Source: Phytophthora quininea
Lineage: Eukaryota > Oomycota > Peronosporomycetes > Peronosporales > Peronosporaceae
Length of the DNA stretch: 64,000 nt
Assembly (NCBI GenBank): GCA_011947345.1
Contig: JAAVTG010001021.1
Location: forward strand, 62,001 to 126,000
Reading direction: 5' to 3'
Below, one piece after another: positions 10,896 to 22,792 of the stretch. A program made the position numbers and the translations under genes. Each line of letters begins with the position of its first letter. The stretch's first letter is position 1. The notes under the pieces were generated by a model. It was not told the origin of the DNA. It did no database searches and was given only the letters and a program-made list of their open reading frames with translations.

Positions 10896-11545
10896 ATGGA
10901 GGGCTTTCTGCTGGCCTTTTCGCAGGACCAGAGTGCTCAAGTGCAGTATTGCGTGCTGGAGCACGGTATGCTCCAGTGCTTCGACAGACCGGACGGAGCA
11001 CTGTTGGGGTCCATCGAGCTCACTCGGCATCGCATCCGCGTTCAGCCTCTCGTCAGCAACAACACCGGCCTCTGTCCGAACCGGTTCGCAGTGCACGCTC
11101 TGGAAGTAAAGAGGAATGATCAGGCGGGCGCCTTCGTGTCGGCCGGCAAGCGTGAAAAGACCTATCGCTTTGCCGCCGCCACTTCCAGGACTATGGCCAA
11201 ATGGGCCAACGCCATTCACAATTGGCGGCGTCACCCCTTTGACGACCCGACAAGCTCCGCGCTGTCCGTGCAGGATGCAATTACAAACAAGGTCATGAAG
11301 AACTCTGTTGATAACCGCCGCGTCCTGCTGGAGAACCAACGCGCTGGTCTAGTGAGTCTGGCGAACCGCTTTGACGTCAAGCTCACAGCGTGCAGCCCAA
11401 AGAAGTCCGGGGACTGTTCAACCCTTCATCGTTCCTCATCCGTCCCGCTGTAAAGGACCCAGCAGAGGTCAAATCGGCGAGGCCCAGCTTCGCCGTCAAG
11501 GCTTGGCTACCAATCTCGTTTCGGACCGCTCTGTCTGGAGTTTGA
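10896..11545 (+). CDS. Pleckstrin-homology (PH) domain protein
   Basis: A compact PH fold occupies about residues 1-110: the opening MEGFLLAFSQD, the QYCVLEHGMLQCF strand pair, the FRF-like strand KREKTYRFAAATS and the closing helix with its single Trp (TMAKWANAIHNWRRH). PH domains bind phosphoinositides or partner proteins at membranes. The remaining 100 residues are basic with no domain, and the frame ends AWLPISFRTALSGV. One base is missing in a GGGG run near 11410; with it the stop is TGA 11543-11545, without it an earlier TAA at 11451. The start ATG 10896 follows in-frame stops. The stretch 10496-10895 shows no gene and should hold the promoter. Confidence 0.75.
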
Positions 11546-11724
11546 CAGTCGAGCAACTCGTCTAACTTGTGCCTGTAGATAAAGTCCAAGTCAATAAGAA
11601 AAGTAAGTAAAGTTGAACTCACATCGATCCAAGAGCGTAAATCTGCTGGCATTTCGTGTGGACTCTGCTTCTCAGCAGGAGAAAACCTATCCAGTTCTCC
11701 TGCAGCGCCGACGTCTCTATGTAG

Positions 11725-13129
11725 TTATAGATAGAGTCCTTCGGGGATGTTGGCCTTCTTCTTGTAAAGCGCTTTCTCCTTCGCCTTTCGGAAATCCGAC
11801 TGCGTGACACGCATACGGCGTTCGCGCAGAGCCAGCAGACCAGCCTCCGTGCACACTGCCTTGATATCGGCGCCTGACAGCTCGTCCTTGGACATCACAA
11901 ACTCTTCCAGATCCACGTCATCCGCCAGACTCATGCGGCCTGTGTGGATGCCAAAGATACGGCGCTTTGTCTTGATGTCCGGCAGCGGGAACTCAATCTA
12001 CAAACACAACAGTCCAAAGTTAAGTCACTAAACTTAACTGAAAGGCCGCACATTTTCTGTCTTACCTTTCTGTCGATACGTCCCGGACGGATAAGCGCAG
12101 GGTCGAGGCTTTCAATGGCGTTCGTCGCCATAATCACCTTGACATCTCCGCGCTCGTCGAAACCATCCAGTTGGTTTAGCAGCTCCAACATCGTACGTTG
12201 AATTTCGCGGGTTCCGCCGCTGCTCGAGTCGTAACGCTTACTACCCACCGCATCAATCTCATCGATAAACACAATTGACGGCGCGTGGTCGTCAGCCACG
12301 CGGAACATCTCACGCACAAGTTTGGGGCCATCTCCCAGGTACTTCTGAATCAGTTCCGAGCCGACGATCCGCAGGAACGTGGCGGACGTCTGGTTGGCCA
12401 CTGCTTTAGCCAACAACGTCTTACCCGTACCCGGTTCGCCATACAAAATGACACCCTTGGGTGGACGGATACCGATACCTTCGTAGAGCTCCGGGTGGGT
12501 CAGTGGCAGCTCCACCGCCTCCTTAATCTCCTGAATCTGCGACTCTAGACCGCCAATGTCTGCGTACGACTCCAAGGGAGCTTTATCCACCTTCATGACG
12601 CTCACCATGGGGTCTGTATCGTCCGCCAGGATGCCTACGACCGACATCACCTTGTTGTGCAGCAGCACGGAGCAACCAGGCTCCAGCATGTCCTGGTTGA
12701 CGAAGGACATGACGCCCACGTAGTACTCGGGCCCCACCGAGGAGGACACGATTGCGTGGTTGTCGTCGATCATCTCCTCGAGCGTGCCGACGCCCATGGG
12801 GGTGCCACGCAGGTCGTCCACCTTGGATCGTTCCTCTTCGTCCTTCTCCTGCTTGGGCTTCATGACCTCCTGGTTCTGGATGAACTCCTGCTCCATCAGC
12901 AGAAAGTCCTTGATGCGCTCCATCTTGAGCAGGCGCAGTTTGCACTTGGCCGTCGGGTACACGGTCGGGATGCGCACGGCGGCCGCCGGGCCTTTTTCTT
13001 GCGGCGCTTGCGCGTCATGGCGCCGCCGCGCGGCTCGAACTTCTTCTTCTTCTGTTTAGCCGCGTCCTCCTTCTTCTTGGCCGCCTCCTCGCGCGTCTGG
13101 CGCGGCAGTCCGCTCTGTCCCTGCCCCAT
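11725..13129 (-). CDS. RPT2: 26S proteasome regulatory ATPase Rpt2 (PSMC1)
   Basis: AAA ATPase of the 19S base that unfolds ubiquitinated proteins and opens the 20S gate. Visible: N-terminal MGQGQSG, a myristoylation-type Gly2 as in Rpt2 of other eukaryotes; a basic Lys-rich tail; coiled coil; OB region; Walker A GEPGTGKT; Walker B IVFIDEID; the second region of homology ([20 protein letters not shown]); and a C-terminal LYL, the HbYX motif that docks into the 20S ring. Exons are 12066-13129 and 11725-11997, with a 68-bp intron 11998-12065. The frame slips once near 12985 (RKRRKKK to GPAAAVRIP), one base missing. Since Rpt2 is essential, this break is almost surely a sequence error. Confidence 0.95.
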
Positions 13130-13562
13130 GGTTCGCCTTCTCCTTCGGAATGAAAAGATCGTAGGGGAAGCTCTCGTAATAGTGACATGGCACTCCAATG
13201 GGGATAAATATTACCCAATCAAAAAGCCAGATTCAATAAAAATAAGAGGCAAGTTGAAGCGGCAAGATCTGGACGAGCTGCGGGCTTTCAGGACAACGCC
13301 AGATGTCCATTCGCCTTCTGCAGCCGATCTCGGTGTCAACGGCTTGCGCCCTTCGCCGTTGTGACAGGCTCCGCCGTGGATCGGATCCCGTCCGTTGCTG
13401 CTTGACGCGCCTATTTTCGGCCGCTGATGGAGCGTGCTGAGTCGTTTCCCCCGCATGGCCCCGGAAAGGCCTCATCTGGGCGAGTTATTAATCGAGAGAA
13501 AGCTGCTCGCAGCGTGTACTTAAGCCGAGGAAGAAGAAGAGACGACAGAAGATCGCTAACAC
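13130..13562. promoter_or_regulatory. Divergent promoter region between RPT2 and the MAP kinase
   Basis: These 433 bp separate two start codons pointing away from each other and hold no convincing ORF, so both promoters must lie here. On the RPT2 strand a CTTTTCATTCCG block about 20-35 bp before the ATG partly resembles the TCATTYY core of the oomycete initiator element. This is suggestive only. Confidence 0.35.
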
Positions 13563-15100
13563 ATGGCAAGCTACACGCCGACGGGGACGCCCTCGTCGCC
13601 TTTGAAATCGGCCCGATCGCCGCCAACGTCGGCGTCGAGAATTGTTCCTGGAGTGGCAGATGAGCAGCAAAGTGCTGGCCCCACAGAAACTGCGGCACCT
13701 GTGGGAGCAAGCGACGCAGTGAGCGCAACGCGCAAGGCGAGCGCCACAGTCTCTTCCGTTCCAGCCCGACCGGGCACGTACTCTTTGTGGTCGCAGGCAC
13801 AAACTTCCAGATCGACGAAAAGTACAAATTTATCAAGGTCATTGGTCGTGGAGCCTACGGGGTCGTCATGTAAGAAAAGCGAAGCTGGTATTCCAGTGTT
13901 TCCTAACCTTTGATTATCTGTAGCTCGGCTGAAAACACCGAGACGAATGAAAAGGTGGCTGTGAAGAAGATATCGAGGGCCTTTGAGGACCTCGTGGATG
14001 CAAAGCGCATTTTGCGAGAGATAAAGCTGCTGCAGCATTTCGATCACGAAAACGTCATCACGATCGTCGACTTGCTGCCACCGCCGTCGCTGGCGCAGTT
14101 CGACGATGTGTACATCATCGCAGACCTCATGGAGACGGATCTGCACCGGATCATCTACTCACGACAGCCGCTAACGGACGACCACGTGCAATATTTCCTG
14201 TACCAGATCCTACGAGCGCTAAAGTACATCCACTCAGCCAATGTGCTCCACCGCGACTTGAAACCTTCCAACCTGCTGCTCAACTCCAACTGCGACTTGA
14301 AAGTGTGTGACTTTGGACTTTCGCGAGGCGTCACACCAGAGGAAGACAACATGGAGCTCACGGAGTATGTTGTCACTCGTTGGTACCGAGCACCAGAAAT
14401 CATGCTGTCATCGAGAGAGTACACGAAGGCGATCGACATTTGGTCGACGGGGTGCATTTTTGCCGAGCTGCTTGGTAGAACACCTCTTTTCCCGGGCGAC
14501 GATTACATTCATCAGTTGCAGATTATCTGTGACAAGATCGGAACGCCTCAGGAGGAGGACTTGCACTTTGTTGTCAGCGAGAGAGCTAAGAGGTTTATGA
14601 AGAACCAGCCCATGCGTCCCGGAATTCCGTTTGGGAAACTCTTTCCGAAGGCAACGCCAGATGCCATTGATCTGCTGCAGCGCATGCTGGTATTCGACCC
14701 AGTCAAACGGATTTCCGTGGAGCAAGCGCTGGAACATCCGTATCTGGCTACTTTGCACAACCTGGAGGACGAACCGGTTGCAGACAGCTCATTCAGCTTC
14801 GACTTCGAAAAGGAGGACCTTACCGAGACCCGGCTGAAGGAGCTCATTTTTGAGTAAGTGATGGTATGACGTGTTCACCGAGCAGCAAGAGTCTTACATT
14901 GTTTTCTTTGTAGGGAAATCCTCAAAAATCACCCAGACGCACCACGTAGCCCTATCAAGTCGCCTCAACACTCGGGGCTGAACAGCCCTCCTGCAGAGCA
15001 AGTACTTAGCCCCAGGTACATCCGTATTATCCAATTTACGGCTGACTTCCGAGAGCTAACGCCGTTTTGTTTCAGTACTACTCGAGCCCACGAGGATTGA
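13563..15100 (+). CDS. Mitogen-activated protein kinase with TEY activation loop
   Basis: Complete CMGC/MAPK kinase domain: glycine loop [14 protein letters not shown] lysine, HRDLKPSN catalytic loop, DFGLSR, activation segment [15 protein letters not shown] with the TEY dual-phosphorylation site, CMGC insert and the EDL-type C-terminal region. An N-terminal extension of about 80 residues (Ser/Ala/Pro-rich) precedes it. The introns are 13870-13923, 14854-14913 and 15016-15075; stop TGA 15098-15100. Splicing of the first restores [20 protein letters not shown]. One base is missing near 13777 (GGG run), where the N-terminal frame changes to the kinase frame. TEY with this architecture suggests an ERK/Slt2-like (cell-wall or stress) MAPK, but the exact ortholog is not decided. 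It is divergent from RPT2. Confidence 0.93.
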
Positions 15101-15263
15101 GGCTGTCAGAAACACGGAAAGCACTTACAAACCTTAGATGTGCTGATAGTGGTTGCATAAGAGTACGGGAGGCAGAAGACTTAGCTCGACGGAAGAGTCT
15201 GAGGACAATTAATCAATGCAAAGCATAAAATCAATTGCACACAGTGTGTAGCCGTTTATGCTT

Positions 15264-16912
15264 CTACTTGCTTTTCCGATCGTGATAGTTCGTCCAAGGA
15301 CCACTACCTTTAGCGTAGAAGTCCATCGGATAAGATCCCTCCTTCCACTGCGTTTGGTCAAGACACACTTCCACCTCGTACGCCGTCAGCAACGGCTATA
15401 CATTTCGTAATGCCAAAACACCATTAGTTCATTGAAACGCCACGTAGATTCCCTCGTAACCAATTTGCTTACCTTCGGGAACGCGTAGCCCCAGTCGATC
15501 GAAAGTCGCGGACAAGCAATCTGGATCCATGCATCTACATCTTCAAATCTCGCAAGCTATCCATGTCAAATAAATGAAGCGATGAGTCATCGTCGATCTC
15601 CAAAACACAAAGTACAGAACAGTTTACCTTGTCGGGGAAAAGTTCAGACAGCAAAAGAACAAAATACTCCTTGCCGTTGTCTTCGAGCAGCTGCTTAACG
15701 TGGTCGAGAATGAGGGGTTTCCTTGTCGTCCAAGCGTCCCCAATACAATGCCAAATTTCTTGGCCGTCTTGGCTTTGTCGATGGCAGCCCGGCGGATTGA
15801 CATCATCTGCGGCAGGTCGTACTTCTCGATCGTCAACATTTTGGGGTACGGATCGTAGCGATACGCCTTCAACTTCGGATTCATGATCATCGCCGACTGC
15901 CGAGATATCAAGGCGATAGGTTAGACATGTGAACAAATAAGAATTTCAGGCTACCTCGCCCACCTCGAGATGGAAGCGACCATCGGCGATAAAGACCAGT
16001 GCATCGACACCTTCAATAATGGGGGACGTGCAGCCTAGCACCTCTCCTGGTGACAGCGGCTTCACCTGGGGCACGACCAAGCTCGTAGTAAAGTAATCCT
16101 TGAGCTTGTTCGACACGAGATGCACCGAGCTGCTGAACTGGATCGTCCCCATCAGAGCCAATTTCGTATGCGGGGTGAAGGTCAACTTCATGCACTCGAT
16201 GAGCTGCTCAACAGCGACAATGAAAAACAAAAACAACATCGGCGTGAGCTTGGTGCTTGACAGCTGGATGATGGTATCACACGACTCCTTACATGCTCGA
16301 CGTCAATGGCAATGTCCACAAATACATACAACATCTTGATGGTCGTGATGTTGATCGGCACCAAGCAACTGTGCCCGTAGTGCACCATGAAGTCTGCGCC
16401 GAGCGCCAACGCCGTCAAGTCGTCCACGCAGCAAGCACCGTAGGTAACCTGCAGGACAACGTCATGCAAAGAGTCAATATCCTGTACAATAATTAGATAC
16501 ATGTGTGCCAACGCACGTCTCCCAGGATGATGCTGTCGGCGCCGGTGAAGCGCTCGATGATGTCCGAGATGACGCAGGCGTAGAGCAGCAGGCCCTCTGG
16601 GAACTGCAGCGCCACACGCTTGGCGCCGGCCTGGCGCACGCGCCACACCGTCTTGCGGAGCTCAAAGTTGTAGTTCCACGGCAGCTGCTCGATGGCCTTG
16701 GTCAGCTCCGGGTCCTTGGCGATCTCGTCCGGGATCTGGTTGGCCATGCGTCGTCGCAGTGCTGCAGCCGACGGCTTACGCTTGGGTTTGGTCACGATCT
16801 GGTTGTCGTTGCAGCTCCCATTGCCGCAGCACGGCTTCGTTGCGTCCGAGGACTTGTGGCCCGAGAAGCGCGGCGGGCCGTCCGCCGACGTCGCCGCGCA
16901 AGTCGTCTCCAT
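15264..16912 (-). CDS. DPH1: Diphthamide biosynthesis protein 1 (radical enzyme subunit)
   Basis: DPH1 with DPH2 transfers the aminocarboxypropyl group of SAM to a histidine of elongation factor 2, the first diphthamide step, using a 4Fe-4S cluster. Evidence: [59 protein letters not shown] with a cluster Cys, [24 protein letters not shown], and a second conserved Cys in [14 protein letters not shown]. Six exons: 16517-16912, 16293-16448, 15964-16203, 15628-15896, 15473-15556 and 15264-15395. Introns are 67-89 bp, GT-AG. One base is missing in a CCCC run near 15716 (GRQGNP to LILDHV). The N-terminus carries an extra Cys-rich 60-residue lead. Convergent with the kinase. Confidence 0.93.
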
Positions 16913-17374
16913 GGTGGTCGGAAGTCGCCGTTGACTGGTGCAAATGTCAATGTAGCCATGTTGAAAATCTATAAATGTAGTTTAAATGTATTTTTATGAT
17001 AAGATGCAATTTGAAACTTGTCGCAAAGTATCAGTTGCTTGCATCGTATATAGCCGGGCCTGATATGATATGATTGGCTGATAGTCCGGTCTCCTCTCCC
17101 CAAATGGGTAATGAGGAATTCAACTCGTTTAAAAAAACAGTCATCGTGATGGCCTCGCGTCCATTTACGCCGCCGGTATACAAATTCCAAGCTCACATTT
17201 GGGCAACCTGTAGCCCTAGGGCAAAGCCTCGTTTCCGATCGTACCCTCTTTCGCCCTCACGCGCTCGACTGGCTCGCCTTCAGTTGAGAATCCGCCGCTT
17301 ACGTAAACCCCTTGGCCGCGCGGCACGCCCTCCGTAATCACCAAGACCTCGCTTGCTTCCTGACGACGACCACC
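16913..17374. promoter_or_regulatory. Divergent promoter region between DPH1 and the bZIP gene
   Basis: These 462 bp lie between opposite-facing start codons. The DPH1-proximal half is AT-rich (a TTTAAATGTATTTTTATG block near 16980); the rest shows no gene. No specific factor site can be named with confidence. Confidence 0.35.
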
Positions 17375-19231
17375 ATGGAGTCCTTCCACAACCTGCTTCG
17401 CGAGGCCAACACCCGCAGCAACGGCAGCGCCACGGGCTCGTCGCCGCTCCCGACACCGCCCAACAGCCTCACGGCCGCTCTGCAAGCCGGCGCCGGCGCG
17501 CACTCTCTCGGCATGGCGCCGCCGCAGCTGCCCGTCAGCAACGGCATGGGCATGTCCATGGGAATGAGTATGGGGCTATCGATGCCCGGACTGCAACCGG
17601 GCAGCGCCAACGGCCTGGCCCCCATCCACGGCGGCCGCATGAACCCGCTCATGGCTGCCGGCCAGCCCATGTTCCCAGGACTGGGCGGCGCGGGCCAGAC
17701 CTCCATGATGGCGGCGTCCACCGCCACAATCACCACCTCGGCCGCAGCCCCGGCGGAAACTCCGGCCCCCAAGACCAAGTCGAAGACGACTACCAAGAAA
17801 CGCAAAGCACCCAGCTCGAACGGCGATGCTGAAGAGGACGGCCACAAGGCCCCGAGGAGTACGAGGACCCCAAGGCAAAGCGCCGCGCGCAGATCGCCAA
17901 GGCCGCCCGTAAACACAGGCAGCGCCAGAAAGACGAGCTGATCGCACTGCGAGCGAAGGTCAAGGACCTCAAGGAGCAAATCGAGGTGCTACAGTCTTCC
18001 GAGCCGTCCGAGCACAACACTGAGCTGGGCTGGAAGCAGGAGGCCGAGCAGCACGCCGAGATCCGCGCCCGCGTGGACCAGGAGAACGAGTTCCTGCGCA
18101 AGACGCTGATGGAGCAGATGAAATTCATCCAGAGACTGCAGGACTACTTCACCAAGCAGCCACTGCTTAATGTGCGTTTTGTAGTACCTGCTGGTTGTGC
18201 TCGTGGACGTATACTAACTCTGTTTTGTTGATCTACAGATGCCGTCGCTGGATATGATTCTCAACTCGTCGTCGTCGGCTTCTTCGACGCCGGCGGCGCT
18301 CTCCAACACGATTTCAGCGGCTCCGTCTGTGCTGCAGCTGCAGTCGGGATCATTCCGTGACCGGTTGCTTGAGCAGGCAACAGAGGCCATGAGCATCGCT
18401 GACAAGCAGCTCACGCAGTGCGAGACGGCTTTCCGCAACCCTAAGACGTCGACTATGACGTACTTCGGTCTGCAAGTGCAGTACGAAATGGGCAAGAACG
18501 AGCTGGGCATCTTCTTCCGTCACCACCTGTACAATTGCGACTCCGCCGTGGTCATGAACGATCTCTGGTCATGTCTTGGTGACGCCGCTTTCGAAAAGAA
18601 CTTTCCGTTCATGGACACTGCCGAGCTGCTGGAGGAAGTGGACACCAACACGAAGTACATTCGCCGAGTGGTCAACCTCACTATGTCGAACGACGGAGCT
18701 GTGGGGGCGGTATCATGAAGGAGGAAGCCCTTACAGTGAACCAGAAGCGCGACAACGCTGATGGCAGCTCGACCTTGATTTCGAGAACCGTCAAGGATGA
18801 TCCGAACCACCCCAAGGCCTCGGAACACATTCGCCGCAACACCACCACTGCGTACGTTTGTTTGTATGCAGTCATACTTGCCTCGGTACAAACGTTCTAA
18901 CCTGTGCGTTTTGTTCTACTTGTACAGAGTGTCATTGCGCAACTTCAGCGACAGTACCGGATCCGGATGCCTGCTGCTGTGGTCCGTTAAGGTGGACATG
19001 GAGAAGGACGATGACGAGCGCAACAAGAGCTTCAACATTCCAGACATCATCCTGAAGAACCTGTTTGAGGTTTCGCCCGTATATGTTAAGGGCATCGTCG
19101 ACCGTGCTCGCGGAACTCTGCCCCAGAGCGCCCCCGTTTCTCTCCCCAGAGTTAGGTCGATCATTTGGTGGCAGATATCCATTCAAGGAAGTCCAAGTAT
19201 GAAAGGGAGGTGTGTGCGTCGTGCATTTTAG
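17375..19231 (+). CDS. bZIP transcription factor with START-like C-terminal region
   Basis: A Met/Gly/Ser-rich N-terminal region with a KTKSKTTTKKRK basic patch precedes the bZIP (about 17855-18060): AKRRAQIAKAARKHRQRQKD, then leucine-type heptads. By my alignment the position normally held by the invariant Asn of the basic region (N-x7-R) is Ile. After intron 18172-18238 comes a long C-terminal domain (YFGLQVQYEMGKNELGIFFR, then LLLWSVKVDM) of the START-like type seen in some oomycete bZIPs; another intron lies at about 18853-18928. Bases are missing near 17852 (C run) and 18708 (GGGGG run). The true stop is uncertain: the open frame ends at 19231, but a one-base slip would stop it near 19154. 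Nuclear regulator; targets unknown. Confidence 0.8.
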
Positions 19232-19343
19232 GTTGCTCCGCGTCCTTCCTCAGAGTAGTCTGCTTGGACGGATAAATGAACAACAGGTCAGAAATTTTAC
19301 ATCAGCTTCGACGCTCAACGCTTGTCTTGGAGTTGCATCAGCT

Positions 19344-20448
19344 CTATCGCCGGTGTCGGCCTCGGTCTCGTTCGCGACTACGACTACGTCGGCGGCGTTC
19401 ACTCCCGCGTGAACGTCCAACTGGACTGCGGTCTCGGCGACTCCTCTCGCGACTGGGGCTGCGTCGTCGTCGCTCTCGACTCCTACTACGTCTACTTGAT
19501 GAAGTTTCAGGTTTCCGAGCAGGTGATCGACTACGTCGCCGCTTGTCCTGTTCAAGGCTTTCTTGCAGATTCTTCTTCTCCGTCGCATCAGCAACAGCAG
19601 ATGTACGTTTCTCTGGCGTTGGCTCTGAGCGGGTCACAGCTTCTGTGGCGCTTTGCGGTGGCTGGTAGATCGCACTGTACGATTGCTGAAGTCGAGCGAG
19701 TGCGGCCGCCTCGCGTTCTGCCTTGGAAGCTTTTACTTTCTGCAATATGGCATCGTTAAAAATCAGGCCGTTCAACACGTCGATTCTAACATCATCTCAC
19801 CTTCTTCTTCATGCCAAAATCGTCGTATCCGTCGTCTCCAACCTCCGTCTTGGCCGACGCAACACTGAATTTGCAACACAATATCACCATTTAGTCACCA
19901 CATCTTATAGTAAGCAGTAATTCCAATTTACCGCTGTTGACGTTCGTTGAATCCGCCACCAATTCCATCGCGCTTTTCATCCTGCAGCGTAATACGTCAG
20001 TTTAACTTCACCACAGGCAATTACTACTTTGCCTCTCACCGCTCCGGCCATGCCTGGCTTGGAGCTCTTGCACATATTACACTCGGTCCGTCGCTCCCAA
20101 TTGACATTCCCACATCTGCAGCACCCGTCTCTTAGTCCCTGAATCATCTCTAGCTCTCCCTATCTTTACGTACGTGTTACATGTCCAATCTCCAGGTTGG
20201 AAGAGTCCTGGAGGACCGCGGAAGTCCGCACCCTTCGGCTTGGACTGCTCGCCATTCGCTCCTTCAAGTCGAGGGGTCTGGCAGCGATTGCAAGTGTTGC
20301 GTCGGGCAAAGTTGATGTTGGAGCAGCTACAGAGCGACGTGTGAGTGTTGAAGACGCATTGCACAGAGGGCAGCGGAGCCTACCCAGGATTGGGGCAGGC
20401 CCAGTCCCCGTCCGACATCTGGAAGCCGCGGCCGCCGCGTCCTGCCAT
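19344..20448 (-). CDS. ZRANB2-like SR splicing factor with two RanBP2-type zinc fingers
   Basis: Six exons (20384-20448, 20174-20326, 20040-20115, 19932-19981, 19801-19864, 19344-19739) with five introns of 57-67 bp. Spliced, they give two RanBP2 zinc fingers: [20 protein letters not shown] and [19 protein letters not shown], each with four Cys and the Trp and Arg residues that read single-stranded GGU-like RNA in human ZRANB2. Then come an acidic linker, a helical [16 protein letters not shown] block and an RS/RE-rich tail ending RDRGRHRR. The architecture is that of ZRANB2 (ZNF265), a nuclear splice-site regulator. The start is ATG 20446-20448. No frameshift is needed. Confidence 0.85.
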
Positions 20449-20515
20449 CGCGATCGAGATCTGCTACCAATACTACAGATCTGATTCCATTGGTCAAAAT
20501 TATCTGATCCCAACT

Positions 20516-21835
20516 CTACTCGGTGGAGTCGCTGATTGCTGCTGTGGAAGCCTCTGCGTCCGCATTCTCAGCCTCCTCTTTGGCAAGTGCCTCTTCCTGA
20601 GCTAACTGGAACTGGAACACCATGGTTTCGAACGCTATCTGTCGATCCTGCGCCGTTCGGGCGATCACAAGTCGCTCGAATGTCTGCTGGAGCTCAACAA
20701 GTCTGTGGTTCGCGAACTTGTAGCGGATGTTGGCGAGTTGTGACTCATCGAGTCGTTGGAATGTGTACGTCGAGTAGTCCTCCAACTCCTTCAGTTGTCG
20801 AGTCGACGTGCGGACACCTTGAGCAGCGTCCGGCGACAACTCCTGCAATGCCGCCTCAACTGTTTGCTGCACCTCGTTCAGCGCCGTCTCAAAAATTCCT
20901 GTCAACGAAAACCCGCGTCAGCATAGATCTAAAACTTGCTCTTTGGTAGGCAACCACGTAAAGACACACCTTCAACTCGTCGCCGTTCATTTTCTCGAGC
21001 AACTCGAAGGCGCCGCCTTCGCTGCTGAACGCGAATGTCCCAGCCATCGGACTCTCAGCGTCATCGTCGTCGTCCATCTCACTAAGCAGCGCTAGACTCT
21101 CATCCAGCAGCATCTCAATGTCCAACACAGCCTCCTGCAGGTCGGACATAGCTGTATCGACTGCCACCTCCTGCATCTCGTACTGCTTGAGCACTTTTTC
21201 GATTTTTAAGCTCTTCTCCGTCTCTAGCGCCGACATCACCTAGAAATGAACGCACATTAAAGGCCAGAGAACCGTCATACTATAATTTAGCCCACATGCC
21301 CTAAGAAAGAGTCGCAGCATCATAGTAGCCAGTACCTCTTCATCAACGTCGAGGTTAAGTGCCGCGTGTAGCGGTGCCCTCTTGAATCCAGTCGCCACGC
21401 CGCTGCAGAACGGTCCGTTAAGACTGCTACAAATTGCGCCGCCCGCGATCTCCGCTCCAGCAGCGGTGCACACGCCCGTAGCCGCCGTCAAGAGCAGCGG
21501 AAAGGCTGCCACCTTCATGTTGGTCGGCAACGTGTCAAAAACTGATTCTGGAATCAGAATCATAAAACCACCTCAAAATTATATAAATCCACCTACGAAT
21601 TGTAATTCCGCATACTTGGCACGACCATCAATCGACAGCCGCACGCTCCAAGCATCGTCTCCGTCATGCGCGTGCTGGTCCCTACCTCGAGCACCATCAA
21701 GCGCGCCACGTCGTGCTGGGTGCGCGCGTCCTCCACGCTGGAGACGCCCAGCGTGCCCACTCGCTCCCCACAGCTCTTGGCCTCGTGCCGCGTCGCTCGA
21801 ATGCCGCCAAAGTATGACATCCGATCCCAAGTCAT
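20516..21835 (-). CDS. Unrecognised conserved-looking protein
   Basis: Four exons can be assembled with GT-AG borders: about 21597-21835, 21336-21547, 20970-21239 and 20516-20898. The product (about 365 residues) begins MTWDRMSYFGGIRATR. Its middle is hydrophobic and Ala/Gly-rich with several Cys (KVAAFPLLLTAATGVCTAAG), and its end consists of two acidic helical, coiled-coil-like blocks (ETALNEVQQTVEAALQEL; RLVELQQTFERLVIARTA). One base is missing in exon 1 near 21650. No family was recognised. Exon 1 lies antisense to the likely first exon of the uL1m gene. Function unknown. Confidence 0.6.
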
Positions 21836-21895
21836 TTAGCACTGCAACCACTAACGATTCCAACGGTTTATCGGTGCTTTGATGCTATCTTATAG

Positions 21896-22696
21896 CCGGC
21901 AATCGACGTCCAGACGGCCGTGAGCCGGTGCAAGGCCCAGAAGCAGCTCAAGTTCGACGAGGTGACGCAGCAATTGATCTATTGAGGCTACGGACTATAT
22001 TCTAACGCTGCTGGATGCTGTTGCAGACTGTGGATTTGGCTATTCAATTGGGAGTGGACCCGCGCAAGCCGAACCAGAGCGTGCGTGGCGTGGTGAGCCT
22101 ACCTAACGGTACGGGCAAGCAGGTACGCGTCGCCGTGTTCGCGCGCGGCCCCAAGGCCGAGGAGGCTAAGGCTGCTGGCGCGACGATCGTCGGAGCCGAG
22201 GACCTGGTAGAGCAGGTGCAAAGCGGCAAGCTGGACTTTGATCGCTGCATCGCCACGCCCGATGTGATGGCGCTGGTGGGCCGAGTGGCTCGGATTCTCG
22301 GCCCGCGTGGCCTCATGCCCAATCCCAAGCTCGGAACGGTGACGCAGGAAGTGGGCGAGGCCATTGCTGCTGCTCGCGGCGGACAGGTGGAGTTCCGCGC
22401 AGAGAAGAAGGGCATCATTCACGCCGGTATCGGCAAGGTTAGCTTCTCGGAGGAGGCCCTGCTGGAGAACGTGCGCGCATTCATGGTTGCACTCAGTGAC
22501 GCCAAGCCGGAGGGTGCCAAGGGCAAGTACATTAAGGTACGGCTTGTGTGGGTAGAGTGATGTTGCAGGACGTACGCTGATTGTTTCGTTTCATTGTGTG
22601 CAGGCTGCTCACTTGAGCTCTACGATGGGTCCGAGCTACACGCTGGACATCAAGTACGTGGACCCGGCCTCGACGTCCTTCATGCGCTTCGACTAA
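21896..22696 (+). CDS. MRPL1: Mitochondrial large-subunit ribosomal protein uL1m
   Basis: Bacterial-type L1: [20 protein letters not shown], the rRNA-binding signature [39 protein letters not shown], and a C-terminal TLDIKYVDP. The bacterial rather than cytosolic (uL1/L10a) sequence means an organelle ribosome, here the mitochondrion. Exons: 21896-21960 (approximately), 22026-22536, and 22604-22696. The last intron is 22537-22603; stop TAA. The first visible exon begins directly after a TATAG acceptor, so an upstream exon with the start must exist. ATG 21666 opens a basic, Ser/Thr-rich, targeting-like frame (MRVLVPTSSTIKRATSCWVR) up to about 21833, but its donor (GTCATT) is weak and it lies antisense to the neighbouring gene. 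Confidence 0.88.
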
Positions 22697-22792
22697 GTAG
22701 TCATAGATTGAGAGCATGGTGCGACGTAATGAAGAGCCCAACAGTTAGCAGACATCGACAGTTTTAACTGCAGCGTTCCCGTATCTACTGAC

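Noticed and set aside
12657..13364. Plus-strand 235-codon frame opposite RPT2
   Set aside because: A His/Leu-rich shadow of a strongly conserved gene.
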